A stretch of 49,596 nt of DNA, from the NCBI GenBank assembly GCA_027596075.1, contig JADGJC010000116.1, positions 1-49,596 on the forward strand. The letters run 5' to 3'. Source of the stretch: Rhizophlyctis rosea. Its lineage: Eukaryota; Chytridiomycota; Chytridiomycetes; Rhizophlyctidales; Rhizophlyctidaceae. Made by a program: the position numbers and the translations under genes. Positions 10,905 to 22,282 of this stretch are shown piece after piece. Under the pieces are notes generated by a model that had not been told where the DNA came from, searched no databases, and worked only from the letters and a program-made list of their open reading frames with translations. Within the stretch, counting starts at the first letter, position 1. Each line of letters begins with the position of its first letter.

Positions 10905-11528
10905 AGTGCGTCGTGCGGCATAAGACAACATTAGATTCTCAACGCAGCACCACGTCGCAACATCGCATGCCACACGTTCACTCCAACGCGAGTAACTCTT
11001 GCTGGCCGGTTCGCGTACGGCGGATTCCTGGAGATCTTATATTAAGCCCGATAGATGCGCATCGGGGTGGATGAACGTTTTCGGACGGAAGTAGTGAGCT
11101 GAGGCTCGCTACCTTGTTTAGATCTTGTAGTTCGAGATGATGAAATAGTATCAGATGGCTGGTCGCTCTTCGGCACCGCTGATGACGGAACAGACCAGTG
11201 GGTGACTTGCAACAATTGGATGGATGAGCGGTGGGGTTTTACAACTGCTCGCAGGGCTGGAATGGGAACAAGGACACCGTGCATTCAGATCTAACATCAG
11301 ATTATGCATTTGTGGACTGCCCCGCGGCTTGACCCAGCCCAATGTCTTGGTAGTATCCAAAAAGGTCGTCAGAATGTCGGCAACGTTTCCGAACATGTTA
11401 AACAACAATATGCAAGGTTGGCAAAGGAACAATGAACGGAAAGAAGAATAACTGAAATTGAGAGAAGAACCATTTTATCAGCCGACACAAAAGGGAGCGC
11501 CAGAGGCAAAGCTCCAAAAGCATTTGTG

Positions 11529-11596
11529 CGGGTGAGGGGTGGGGGGGTGGGGTGGGGGGAGGGAACGGAGAAGAGAGGGGAGGGGGGAAGGGGGTA
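11529..11596 (+). repeat. G-rich tract, potential G-quadruplex
   Basis: A 68-bp run made almost only of G with scattered T and A, including GGGGGGG, GGGG and GGGGGG runs separated by one or two bases. Several G-runs lie close enough for a G-quadruplex on the plus strand. Confidence 0.7.
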
Positions 11597-11992
11597 TACC
11601 TGAGACAAACCTATCCTTCATCCACTGCCACTCGAAAGACCGGGAAGCCGAAAAAAGAATACGAGTCGAAATGAGGTCACACACCACCCTCATTCCGACT
11701 CCCGAACTACATGCTACACTATTTGGAAACTACTGAACAGAATACGTCTCTCGAAACCTCAGCCCGAAATCCTTCAGAGGAGTCGTGACTATGTTTGGTT
11801 TGTGCTTTTTAGGGCGATGTTATCAGACCCCGTTCACGTCCGTCCCAGATCCACAAAGCGCCATGTGAGCCAACACATGGCGGCGGACCGGATTTTAACC
11901 GCGCATTCCCTTGAAGAAATGCCGTAGACGGATAGTGCATCCAGATCTCGTGCTGGTGAGATGAGGTTGAGAGACAAAGAGGAAGAAGAGTG

Positions 11993-12015
11993 ATGGATGG
12001 ATGGATGGATGGATG
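11993..12015 (+). repeat. (ATGG)n microsatellite
   Basis: A perfect tetranucleotide run of almost six ATGG units in a non-coding stretch. Confidence 0.9.
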
Positions 12016-12672
12016 TGGCATGTTGCGGTGGTCGAATGGTAGATGGGCATTTGAAGAGCAGATCGCGTAGATGGTGATGTTTGTAAGAAAAGGAGAAAGA
12101 CTGGTGGAGAACGAAAAATGGGTTGGTTTTGTTTGACAAACTCTGAGCCAGCGTCCGGAAGTGGCGCATGTGTATCCGGACACTCATGGAAGTGTCATGT
12201 TTGCTTATTCAGATTTTCACAATGAGCAATATACACCCCCATCCTTGTATTTACAGTTACCGTTCCTGAAGCGACAATACATTATAGCCCAAATCATGCT
12301 CATAAAAGCGTCCCCCTCAGCCCACTAGCTAATCCCAAAATTCAAGCAAGAACAACAACGAAGAAAATCAAACAACCTTGATCATAAATCGGAAGCATTT
12401 GGGTTCCCCGGCAAGAGTTAGAACAAGGTAAACGTCGTTTAGGTCTATAATGTTGATGAAATGTGGGACATACATTTATCTGGTTCACTCGAACAAATGC
12501 AGGCCAAAATCCGTGCACATACCTGTGTCGTCAACTTTTTGATCAATCCAACTTTTTCTTTGCACACATCTCACACCAGAAGGTCAATACGGCAGCAAAT
12601 AAACAATATAAGTTCACGGAAACAGCATAGACACATCAGCAATCGCAACATGAACAGGAGTGGCTAATTACC

Positions 12673-13590
12673 TCACTTCTGGAAGGACCCAAAAGCTTTC
12701 CAGGCGCAGAAGCGGTACACGAGGTTCGCCTCAGTACCCACGACTCCGCACCCAGCACAGCATTGGACCGCTTGAAGTCTGGCACCTAGAACACAATTGT
12801 TATGACATCCCTTAAGTGCAGCTCTGAAATAGACCTGGCAACATCTGCACTTACTCCAAAAATTGGTGTCGCCCAAGTGTGAGTACGCGCACCCAGATTT
12901 TCTCTTCTTGCATGTCGCCGGTTGCCGGCAGGGCTGACGAAGCGACGGGGTGATCGACTCGATATCCATCGAGTCCTCCTGCTCCTGCTGAAGTGGCATG
13001 ACGGAATGAGACAAATGTGTTTCAAATCAATCTGAAAGCAAGACTTTGCGCGTTGTGAAACTAACATCCCCAGCATCCGCAGTGTGCTCCGCTGCCGCTG
13101 CTTCTTCCATCAGCGCTTCCGCCACAGCGACAGGATCCGCCCCAACGAAAGCTTGCACCAGTAGCATGCTCATAATGTCCCGTAGGGCATGAGCATACCC
13201 GACTTGCGAAAAGATTTCTGCCGTACGGTCCATGATGGAACAAACGTCACGCGTCATGCCATTGATGTGTTTGTCCCGGTTGGGAGTGTGTTTGAAATGG
13301 CGGGCAATGCGGTCACGACCGGCAGTAATGATTTGGTCCATTTCGGATAGTTTCTGGGCGGCTTCGATAGAAAGCTGGTCCGAGCGATATTTGTAAAAGT
13401 CTGCTGACGTCGAGAACGAACCATCGTTCACAAAATACTATGTGTGCAGTACAGGTAAGTTGAGTTGCCCGTCGAGGACGGGAGTAGGTGCGGGAGGGTG
13501 GGGTAAGTACGAGTGCTGGAGCGGGTTTGTTGCGGGAAGGAAGGTCGTGGTGTGGCCTCCAGGAGTGGGAGGGTGAGAACCGGTCGCCAT
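12673..13590 (-). CDS. Hypothetical protein, helical middle and Cys-rich C-terminus
   Basis: I infer three or four exons. Exon 1 starts at ATG 13590 (MATGSHPPTPGG..., Pro/His-rich). A 46-nt intron would join it to YFVNDGSFSTSADFYKYRSD. This exon continues through a helical stretch (QLSIEAAQKLSEMDQII ... HALRDIMSMLLVQAF) to a donor at 13065 (gttagt). The next exon starts at 12986 and encodes QEQEDSMDIES and then TCKKRKSGCAYSHLGDTNFW. An optional intron follows (see findings), then a C-terminal CCAGCG...FC module ending at the stop at 12673. The paired Cys suggest a small zinc-binding end, but I recognise no family. The first junction uses a weak donor (gtcctc), so the N-terminus is uncertain. 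Confidence 0.5.
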
Positions 13591-14508
13591 AGCAGGTTTC
13601 TGATAGTGTGAAGAGTAGGAGAGTATCTAAAGTTTGCAACGAACATAATGAGCGCTCTGAGCCTTTGGCCTGCTCTCACACTCAAAAACCCCAAAGTAAA
13701 CACACGCGACGAACTTAGACCTACCCACCTAGAGGTCAGTACCCAGCCGTTTCTATCAATATATGACACGCGTCGAACACTATTCCAGGTTTTACCTCTG
13801 CCGACTATAGCTATCTGTATAGGATATTCCCGCGTTACCGACTACAGATGTGCAAGATGAGTAAGGGGTGCAGGCATGAAGATGACCATGTTCCCACGCT
13901 CTAGTTATTTACACCGGGTGATCAAATGGCCGATTGAATCCATCAGGTGTGGCTTGGCTGACACGCGCGGGTTTGGCTTTTTGGAGGGGAAACTGCTGCG
14001 GAAAATCGTGGCAAGTGTGGCAGGGATTTTCTTATTGCATTCTACTGTATTATCACGATCTGAAAAAGGCGTTTTGAAAGAGACTTTGCGCAAGGTTAGC
14101 AAGGAGGGGTGGCAAGAATATCTTGAGGGAAACAAGGAAAAGAAAATGTTTCCGTCATTCAAGTATTGACCATCAGTACGAAGAGACATCAATAAACCCC
14201 TCCTCAAAGGAGAATCCAGCTAGAAAAGTCCAACCAAAAGAAGGCGAAGCTTCCTCACATTGTATCTTACCAACGTATTCACATTCGCAGCATATATACA
14301 CACTATACTCCATATTTAGGTCCATCGTATCAATCACCATTATGATATCCCTCCATTCCATCCCTCACTCCCCAACATGACCCTCCAATACTTCTTCCCC
14401 GTTCCCACCCTCCACACCCACCACATTCCCTCCCCGCCCTTCAGGCATCTTCCTTTGCTGCCTCCTCACAGCCCGTCCCCGAGCAAGTGCTTGTATTTTG
14501 GTTGCGGC
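13591..14508. other. Intergenic stretch between two minus-strand genes
   Basis: The stretch holds the 5' region of the Cys-rich gene and the 3' region of the coiled-coil/IQ gene. A 97-codon plus-strand ORF (13876-14169) and a 100-codon minus-strand ORF (13905-14207) overlap each other; neither shows a motif and at most one could be real. Nothing else is seen. Confidence 0.35.
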
Positions 14509-17500
14509 CTACACAGTGGTGTTGTTGTCAATAAACCATTTTCCCATAGCGGGATAGCACTGGAAAATCTGATTACGAACCTCTTCCTCCGTCATTGTGG
14601 TCCGAGGAGGCCTTTGCTGCGTGCTTCCAGCTGGCGTGAACAATTTTTGACGTTCTCTCCGTCGGCGGGCAAAGAACGCACGATACGTCTTTTGGATCTT
14701 CCGTGCGGCCTGTGGTTTGAGGATTAGAGGCGAGAGGAAGGAAGGAAACACAGATAGTTCATCAGTATGCCAGCGACTCTCCATTCCATATCTCATTCCG
14801 ATTTTAAAACTTTCGGATCATGATACATACCACATCCTCCTTAACCCCCCTCCCCTCTTCCACCTCATCTTCCAACCCCTTCTCCCCAAACCCACTCCCC
14901 ACCTTCCTCTCGCCACCACTTTTCTCCCCACCAACCCGCCCCCTCGACCCAACCCTCTCAATAGCACGAAATGACCCCACAGAAGTGCTACAACTTCCCA
15001 TTGCACTTCCCGTTCTAGCTGGCAGCGGCGGCTTATGTGAAAATGCTGGTGATGCTGGATGGATTGGTGGAAGGGCGGAGAGTGATGGTGTGCGGCTTGG
15101 AGGTTTGGAAGTTGTGGTGGGTGGTGGCGTTGTTGTTTTAGGTTGTGGTTGTGATTGTGCGGGGTGAGTACTGACGACCGCATTGGGCTGAACGTTATTC
15201 GTCACTATATTCTCCAACCCCGTGTCCCCATCTCCCACCGCAGCGCCAACCGACCCACTCCTCGACCTTGTGGACCCACGTGATATTGAAAGTGACGGAG
15301 ACGGAGACCGCGTCCGCGGCACCGATGCGGACCGGGGTCGTGGTAGCGGCGTTGACGGCACCGAAGCATGACTTCCCGACCGTCCCCGTTCCGACGGTAA
15401 AGGTTTCTGTGATGGAGTGCGTGACATTGAAGGTGACCGGGACCGGGACCGGGGCAGGGAACTTCGACGTGGTGTGGAAACGGTTGGAGGTTGTGGCTGA
15501 GAAGATAACGTCAACATTGCTGTATCCAATTCCGATGGTAATGGAATCAGAGAATCATGACTTGGTCTCGAACTAGACACTGAACGTGATCTTGTAGTAT
15601 CTCTTCCGGAAATAGAGGCACTCCTTGATCTCACTCCCACCCCACTTCCACCACTCTCCACACCCCCTTCCCTACCCCGACTCCCTACCGACCCCCTCAC
15701 CGACCCAACCCGACTAGCCCGTCTCGACACCTCACCCACCCCCGGCGCAATATCCACCATCGACCTATTAACCTCCTTCACCGTAACCATATCTCCCAAA
15801 CTGCCCATCTGCCTTCCAATCCCCGTCGACTGACTCCCCCACCCGCTCATCGACTCCCCTACTGAACCTCGCATATCCGTCGTGGTATTTTGCGTCCCGG
15901 CACGAGGAGTAGAAGGTGATTCCAAATCTTCCCTCGACCCAATATCCATATGCACATCCCCCTCCTTTTCTCCTCCCACTCCACCACTACCACCCTCACC
16001 CCGCTTCCCCGTCACCGCATCTAAACTGCCACCCCCAACAAAAATCATCTCCTCAACCCCCGCATCATCACCCGCATCCAAACTCCCCCCCAAAACAGCC
16101 CTCGAAATCCGCTTATTCATCTTATCCGTATACCGACTATCACTCGAATCCATTCTCTCCAACCCTCCCTCCTCTTTATTCTGCGAAAGTGACGAGGCGG
16201 AGGTGGAGCGACTAAACGGCAGCGACGACCTTCGTGACTCAGGTGCTGAATCTAAGGAGAGGGATGTACGGGGTGGGGAGACGAGGGGCCGGTAGGGGTC
16301 TGATGTAGATGTTGTGGTAGTGTGGGGACGTGGACGGGAGGATGTTGATTCTGCGAGTTGACGTTGGAGGTCGGCGATCTGTTGCATTGCTCGGGCGTAG
16401 GAAGATTGGTACCCTGAACATTCGCGGGAGAGAAGGTCTCGTTGAGTTTCGAGGCGGGTTATGTGGGTTTGGGAGGTGTCGAGTTCGGTGTTCAGGTCTG
16501 ATAGAAAGGATATTGTTTTGCGCAATGTAGAAAGGGATGAGAAAGAGAATGAGGAATAACAACAACAGGGTGTTCCGCTCCGGATACGGAGAGACTTCCA
16601 AAACTTCCGAGGAAAACACAATCAAAGCGTCACCAAATACATACCACGAATCTGTCTAACGAAACTCCTGCCCTCCTCCCTAAGCTTCTCTTCCCCTTCC
16701 CTAACCCTCCCCTCCAACCCCGCGCACCTCCCCTTCCACTCCTTCTCCACCTCCCCAACTCTTTTCTCAGCTTCCTCTACCCGCTCCTTCCAATGTCGTT
16801 CCCCTTCCTCTCTAATACGCGCCTCATGCCCCCGAGCATCGTCCACCTGCTGCTTCAATGAAGCAATCTCTGAATGGAGTGATGTGGTCTCGGTTTCATG
16901 TGTGGCTGTGAGAGTTGCAATGTGATTCGCATGAGATGTCTGTAGTGTTGCAATGTTTTCGGCGTGGGTTTTCTGTTGGAGTTTGAGACCTTGTTCGAGG
17001 TGGAGTGTGAGGCCTGTTTGGATTGTTAGGTTCTGTGGTGGTCGAATTTTTGTTCGGGAGGGGATGAGTGAGCGTTTACAAACATTACATGAAATTTGTG
17101 AAAAAATTCAAAATTTTCAAAATGGATACCGTACCCTATTCAACTCCTCCTTCGTTTGTTCCATATCTGTCAGATTTTTCAACACCCTTTGCAGTTCCCC
17201 TTTGGTTTTATTGTGCGAAGCCTTCTCGCTCTCCACCTCCTTTTCGAAAGCTACCAGACATGAAACCAGTGAACATTGCGAGCATATCCTCTCACAACTT
17301 AACCACAAATCACCAACCTTCAACCCTCCCCCGACCCTCTCCAACCTCCCTCTCCAAACTCTCCACCCGTTCCTGCAAGGCCCTCACCTCCCCCTCCCTC
17401 TTCTCTACATCCGCTCTCAACGCGTCCCGCTCCTCCTTCATTTTATCCAACTCAACAGTAGTATTCTTATGCGCGGCGTCCAGTGTCCGGTAATGTTCGT

Positions 17501-19385
17501 GAACAGAAGTGAGTTCGTCTCGAAGCGACGTGATGGTGTGTGTGGATTCTGTTTCGGATGTTAGGGATTTCGATAGGTGGTCTAGTGTGATGGGGGGAAA
17601 TATTTATTAGGTATGTCTTCTGGCTACGGTGGGGAGGACCAGACAGATCCAAACAAACAAAAAGAAGGAAGAACCAGACTAGTAAACATACTCCTCAACT
17701 CCCCATTCTCCCCCTCAACCTCATTCAACCTATTCGTCAACTCATCTATCGTCTGGTCGTATTGCAGTAGCTGCTGCGACGTTTCGTCAAGATGCTTCCC
17801 ACCTGGGGTAGCACCAATGTCGTATTGTTGGAGGAGTCGTTTTAGGCGGATGTTCTAGTTGGGTCAAAGATTCATCAACACGGATTCCGGTGGTCGCTGT
17901 GAAAGTGATATTGTCTACCTCCTGGAAGTACACTCTACACTCAATTTGACATTCCGCCAATTTCGTGTATCGTGTGCTGTAATCATGATGTCGCCACGGG
18001 TTCAATATCTTTCCATATACTCAACATAAAACCCAATTCTGTTTCACCTCTTCTTGATACCATCAATCTCCGCCTGAAGCTCCTTGATCTGCTTTTTGTA
18101 GCTCTTCGCAACAGTTTTGAGATCTGTGATCGTCTTCACGAAAATGTTTAATAATTTCCGGGTCAAATGATTGAATATTGAAGGTCTTACCTTGTCCTCC
18201 TTCGGTTTCATCTTTGCTTGAGTGGATGAACTCAGACTCTACCATATATGGGGGTGGGTAGGATGTGAGTTCACGACTTTTGCGCGCGCGAATGATATCA
18301 AGCTTTGCATGCAACATCTTCTATGACTCGTGGGAACAAAAATTCCAACAGGTGGCATAATACTAATCGTCCTCCACTTACATTGACAATCAACAAATCC
18401 TGGTACTTCCGATCCATCCTCTCGCTCTGCTGCTCCAAATACCGGACGGACGTCATCAGTTCTTTCTTCTCTTGCAGAAGGGCATTTATGCGGTGTTTGG
18501 ACTGTGTCAGCTCTTCTTGGAGGGCTTCGGGGTCTTTGTGGCCGGTTGTGGTGGAGGATTTGCGGGATGATGGTGGGGCTTTGTTTGGTGGAAGGTGAGA
18601 TGGTGTAGTAATGAGAGGAGGAGGGGTGTGGGAGGTTCATTGCTTACCGGGATAGTGAGGCTTTCGAGAGAGGGATTCCATGGCTTTGGTGTAGATTTCG
18701 ATTATGGAGGGGTCGAGTGAGTCTACGTTATTTGAGAAGGATGTCGCGTGAGTTATCTATTGATGAGTCAAAATGGGCACCGGCAAAATCGTCTCCAACA
18801 TTACCTCTGCCCTTCTTCCCTGGGGGAGCACTCGACGGTCTAACTGTTCCGAAACATCAATGCTCATCAGCAAATTCAAACTCGTTGAAGGTTCCTTTCC
18901 CGAGTGCTCTAATCCTTACCCGCACGGAACCCCGCCATTCCTCCTCCCCGTCCTCTTCCTCTTCCCATCCCTAAAGACCCACCACTGCCACTTCGATCCC
19001 CCATCCCACTCTTCGAAGTGTTTAATGGCGGTGGTGGAGGCTTCGGCTCCGTGTACGTTGCAGCCTCTACGGACCGCCGCTTTGGCATATCTTCCTTCAC
19101 ATCCATGTATGTTGCAAACTCCACGGACCGCCGCTTTGGTACATCTTCCTTCATATGGACAATCATAGCCCGTTTCCGGTCGACCTCCCTATCTTCATTA
19201 AGAATTGAATTTTCAACATCTTTGGGCCGGTCCACTGATTGTTGTTGATAGGGCGCCGGATCATCGAAAAAGTCCAGTGCGTCATCGTCGTTGTAGGAGG
19301 ACGTAGAGTGAGGGTTTGCATTGGAGGGTGGAGAGAAGTGGACAGTGCGCACCGGGAACAGGTCCGGGGATGAGGGGGAAGACAT
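14509..19385 (-). CDS. Long coiled-coil protein with Ser-rich region and C-terminal IQ motif
   Basis: A multi-exon gene, roughly 13 exons. It starts at MSSPSSPDLFP (19385); the first exon holds two copies of a 17-residue repeat (KEDVPKRRSVEFATYM and KEDMPKRRSVEAATYT). Small exons encode DSLDPSIIEIYTKAMESLSR, then heptad-rich segments (LQEELTQSKHRINALLQEKK; DLKTVAKSYKKQIKELQAEI; NIRLKRLLQQYDIG; DELTSVHEHYRTLDAAHK; RVGEVEKEWKGRCAGLEGR). The exon at 16530-14807 is Ser/Arg/Pro-rich, with SRSRSPSMSR-type runs. The final exon gives AARKIQKTYRAFFARRRRER, a calmodulin-binding IQ motif, and stops at 14509. Checked junctions include G|gtatgt...ctatcag|AC near 16500-16646 and GTG|gtatgt...cacag|GCC near 14709-14806. 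It resembles centrosomal or basal-body scaffold proteins in architecture only. Family not recognised; some internal splice sites are unresolved. Confidence 0.7.
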
Positions 19386-20496
19386 CGCTAGGAGGATTGA
19401 CGATCTCGTTGGGAAACATGTATAGTAAAGAGAGATGTGGACTAGGGGGACGAGAGTCAAAATTGTGTTTTCAGAAGCCCATCAGTCATTGCTACCAAAT
19501 GAGTAAGAAACCATTGATTGAAAATGGTAGCGATGGTCGAGGAAGAGTGGGAAGTCCTACCCAGGATTGACTACGCCACAGTCATCGACAACATAACTAC
19601 ATCGTCAGCCATCACCCACCCGGGAAGTTTTGGTTCTGTCCGGAATCAACATTTGTGCTGCTTTTGGAGGATGTCCGATTTCGTAGACCCTTGGTGGGAG
19701 ACCCTGACACAGTGTTACGTAATGAACGTGCCATGGTGGCACGGTTGCAGCTTCGCCACACCGTTCATTTCATTTTCATTCAGGGTGCACACCGCGTTTC
19801 TGAAGGTGGGCGTGCGTGGCCCCTTTTCATTACAAACGGTCAACGCGGATAGCATCCATCAATTTTCACTCTACATTTTGTTGCCTTTTCGGTGAGGATG
19901 ATGTGAGATGATCATCTCGCTATTTCTACCCTGCTACATCCCAGCCCTTCCACCCTGTGAAATGAAATTTCTGAATGAACTGGTGCCACCCAGCCTGATT
20001 CTGATCATTCTGCCACATCCTTCTTTTGACCGCTGGATGGTGAAGACTGCCCACTATGCATCCGAGGCGCCGGTTGATGGGGAGGTTTTTGGCGCGCTTC
20101 GATCATCGCAAGTCGGAGGCGGCCATGGACTGCATACCTCGCAATGCAAGATGAACGCGACGGCACGTTCATTACAGAGCATCCTTACATATGCAAAAAA
20201 AGTGTGGCCATACCAGTCGATTGTTGCTGATGATGGGTTAGAGCCAGCTCTGCTCACCACAGGCATTGGTGCGGATGAAATTAATCGACGAAACCTTGAA
20301 CTGGTTTCCATCCATGGAATTGGGGGCAAGTGATGAGTGATGAAAGAAGGCGTTGCGTGTGTTGTGGCTTTGAGTACGCGTCACTTGCAACTGACAGCAA
20401 TGACCATCATGCCACCCGCAGTGAAGTGGGGGATGCAGCATTGAGTGAGACTGTAGTGGTGTGCATGATGCATATATAGCATCTGCATGTAAACCA
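19386..20496. other. 1.1-kb divergent intergenic stretch
   Basis: The stretch separates the coiled-coil gene (-) from the secreted protein gene (+). A 141-codon plus-strand ORF (19908-20333) and a 91-codon minus-strand ORF overlap near 20054-20329. Neither has a recognisable motif. I do not call a gene here. Confidence 0.35.
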
Positions 20497-20507
20497 ATAT
20501 AAATAGG
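20497..20507 (+). promoter_or_regulatory. TATA box of the secreted Thr-rich protein gene
   Basis: ATATAAATAG lies about 200 bp upstream of the ATG at 20701. The leader that follows is C/A/T-rich and ends CACACACCCAACAATG. Confidence 0.55.
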
Positions 20508-20700
20508 AGTGGTTTCCCGCCATTCCCCGCGGAGCTCTCTCCACTTTCCCACACTTTTCCGTGGATGGACAAGTTGGACACTTTGTAAACTTTTACTCAC
20601 TTCTCATCCTCTAACTAGTTGTCGCAACACTAGCGACCATCATCAAACACATCACCGTCTTCACAACACACTACATCTGAAAACCATCACACACCCAACA

Positions 20701-22282
20701 ATGAAAACACTACTCCTCACCCTCGCAACACTCCTCTCCCTCCTATCCCAAACCACCTCCCACCCCGTGGCCCTCCTTTCCCACGCCGCAAACCCACCCC
20801 ACCTCTTCCACCTCAACCGCCGCCAATCCGACTCCATCTGCAACATCACCGCCCCCTTCGGAGTCGGCAACGCCATCGCGTTCCCACCACCAGGAGGCCT
20901 GCAACAGGTTGGCGACACCATCCTCGAGAGCTTCAGCGCACCGTTGGACGTGTCGGTGTGCTCGGTGTCCATTCGTGCGTCAACTGTGGGAACGGCTACG
21001 GCTTTGTTCAGCATCTTTGATTTTTCGAGTGGGACGAGTGACGCGTTGCAGGCGATTTTGAATGGGACGGCGAAGCCGTTTGCGAAGGCTTCTTCCAGGT
21101 GAGAGTTGATCGGTGGTGGGTGATACGTTGAGGAAGGTACCGTTAGATGGTAGATGGTTCGTTGTTGAAATCATCTGTGAGATTATGAGAGCGGCCTGAT
21201 TGCACATGCGCAGCTGCTTGCATTGTGCTCGAGCGTCAAGCCTAGCTAGAAGTGAAGATGCATGTGTCCAGCTGAATTGTTTATTTACCAATCACGTCTT
21301 CCCACACTTCACAGCATCACGGCCGGCGACTCCTCCATCACATTCTCCTTCTGCAGCGGCGGGAACCCCGCCCCACTCCGCGCCGACCAAGACGTCATCG
21401 TCACCCTCTCGCTCCAATCAACCACCAACAATGCCGTCCTCACGCTCCCACTCTCTGACGACATCAGCAACAACACCCTTCTCTTTGGCCCGTCCTTTGG
21501 CGGCAGTGCCGGACAAGCCGTGGAACTTGGTGTGTTGTTCGCTGTGTTTACGTTGACGGACGGGCTTGGCGGTGGACCGACGTGTCCTCCCATTGCGACT
21601 GCTCCTGAGACGACTGCTGTTCCCACGACGGCGGAGGTGACTACTATTGCGGAACCTACTACTACAACGACTACTACGACAACTACTACCACTACTACCA
21701 CTACTACCACTACAACCACGACCACCACGACCACCACAACAACTACCACACCGGAATCTACCACCCCGGAACCTATCACTCCGGAACCTACCAGTACGGT
21801 GCCTGCTGAGACGACAACTACTACTCCCTCATCTACGGTTCTCCCCGTCTCTTTCGAGACCACCACCGAGGTACCCGCAACGTCCGAGCTCCCCGCCCCG
21901 GCGTCTTCCACAACGGAGGCACCCGCAACGTCCGAGCTCCCCGTTACGGCATCCGCCACGACCGAGGCGCCCATCACGTCTGAACTTCCAGTGACCGCAA
22001 CATCATCGGCCGCTCCCACTACCACCACTAAGAGTAAGTGTCTGATCCCCCCCTCTTTTTCAACTTTCGTGAATACACAGCTAATATTCCACCCCACCAG
22101 CCAAAACCAAATGCCACCCGCACCACCCCTACGGCTACACCCCTCCGCCACCCTCCTATGGAATCGGACGTCGCTCTCTCCGCCGCCGTCTCGACGGGTC
22201 CGAACTGAGCTTCCCAAAACTCACCATCATCCCCATCGTCGTGCCCGAGCAGGCGGCTGATCCCGCTCCCGTCGTCGTCTGA
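20701..22282 (+). CDS. Secreted Thr-rich mucin-like protein
   Basis: Three exons, 20701-21098, 21315-22033 and 22101-22282, join in phase (introns phase 2 and phase 1) and give 432 residues. A signal peptide MKTLLLTLATLLSLLSQTTS is followed by a globular domain of about 230 residues with few Cys (SDSICNITAPFG ... VSVCSVSIRAS ... ITFSFCSGG) that resembles an extracellular beta-rich fold; I cannot name it. Then come a run of 31 Thr codons and three imperfect 16-residue repeats (TTEVPATSELPAPAS, TTEAPATSELPVTAS, TTEAPITSELPVTAT). The last exon encodes a Pro/His/Arg-rich tail with no obvious GPI-anchor or membrane segment. The Thr/Pro-rich stalk is expected to be O-glycosylated, suggesting a cell-wall or surface role. 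Confidence 0.75.
21658..21750 (+). repeat. ACN trinucleotide tract encoding 31 Thr
   Basis: 31 consecutive threonine codons using all four ACN codons. Mixed codon use suggests an old, maintained tract rather than a recent pure microsatellite expansion. Confidence 0.95.

Larger units (their letters stand above)
10905..12672. other. 1.8-kb stretch without a convincing gene
   Basis: Short ORFs occur on both strands. The best is minus-strand 11151-11400, beginning MFGNVADILTTFLDTTKTLG, but it has no recognised domain and no supporting splice structure I could confirm. The region contains a G-rich tract (11529-11596) and an ATGG microsatellite (11993-12015). Confidence 0.4.

Noticed and set aside
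21309..22217. 302-codon minus-strand ORF with long Val run.
   Set aside because: It is the antisense shadow of the Thr-rich secreted protein; poly-Val comes from the complement of ACN codons.
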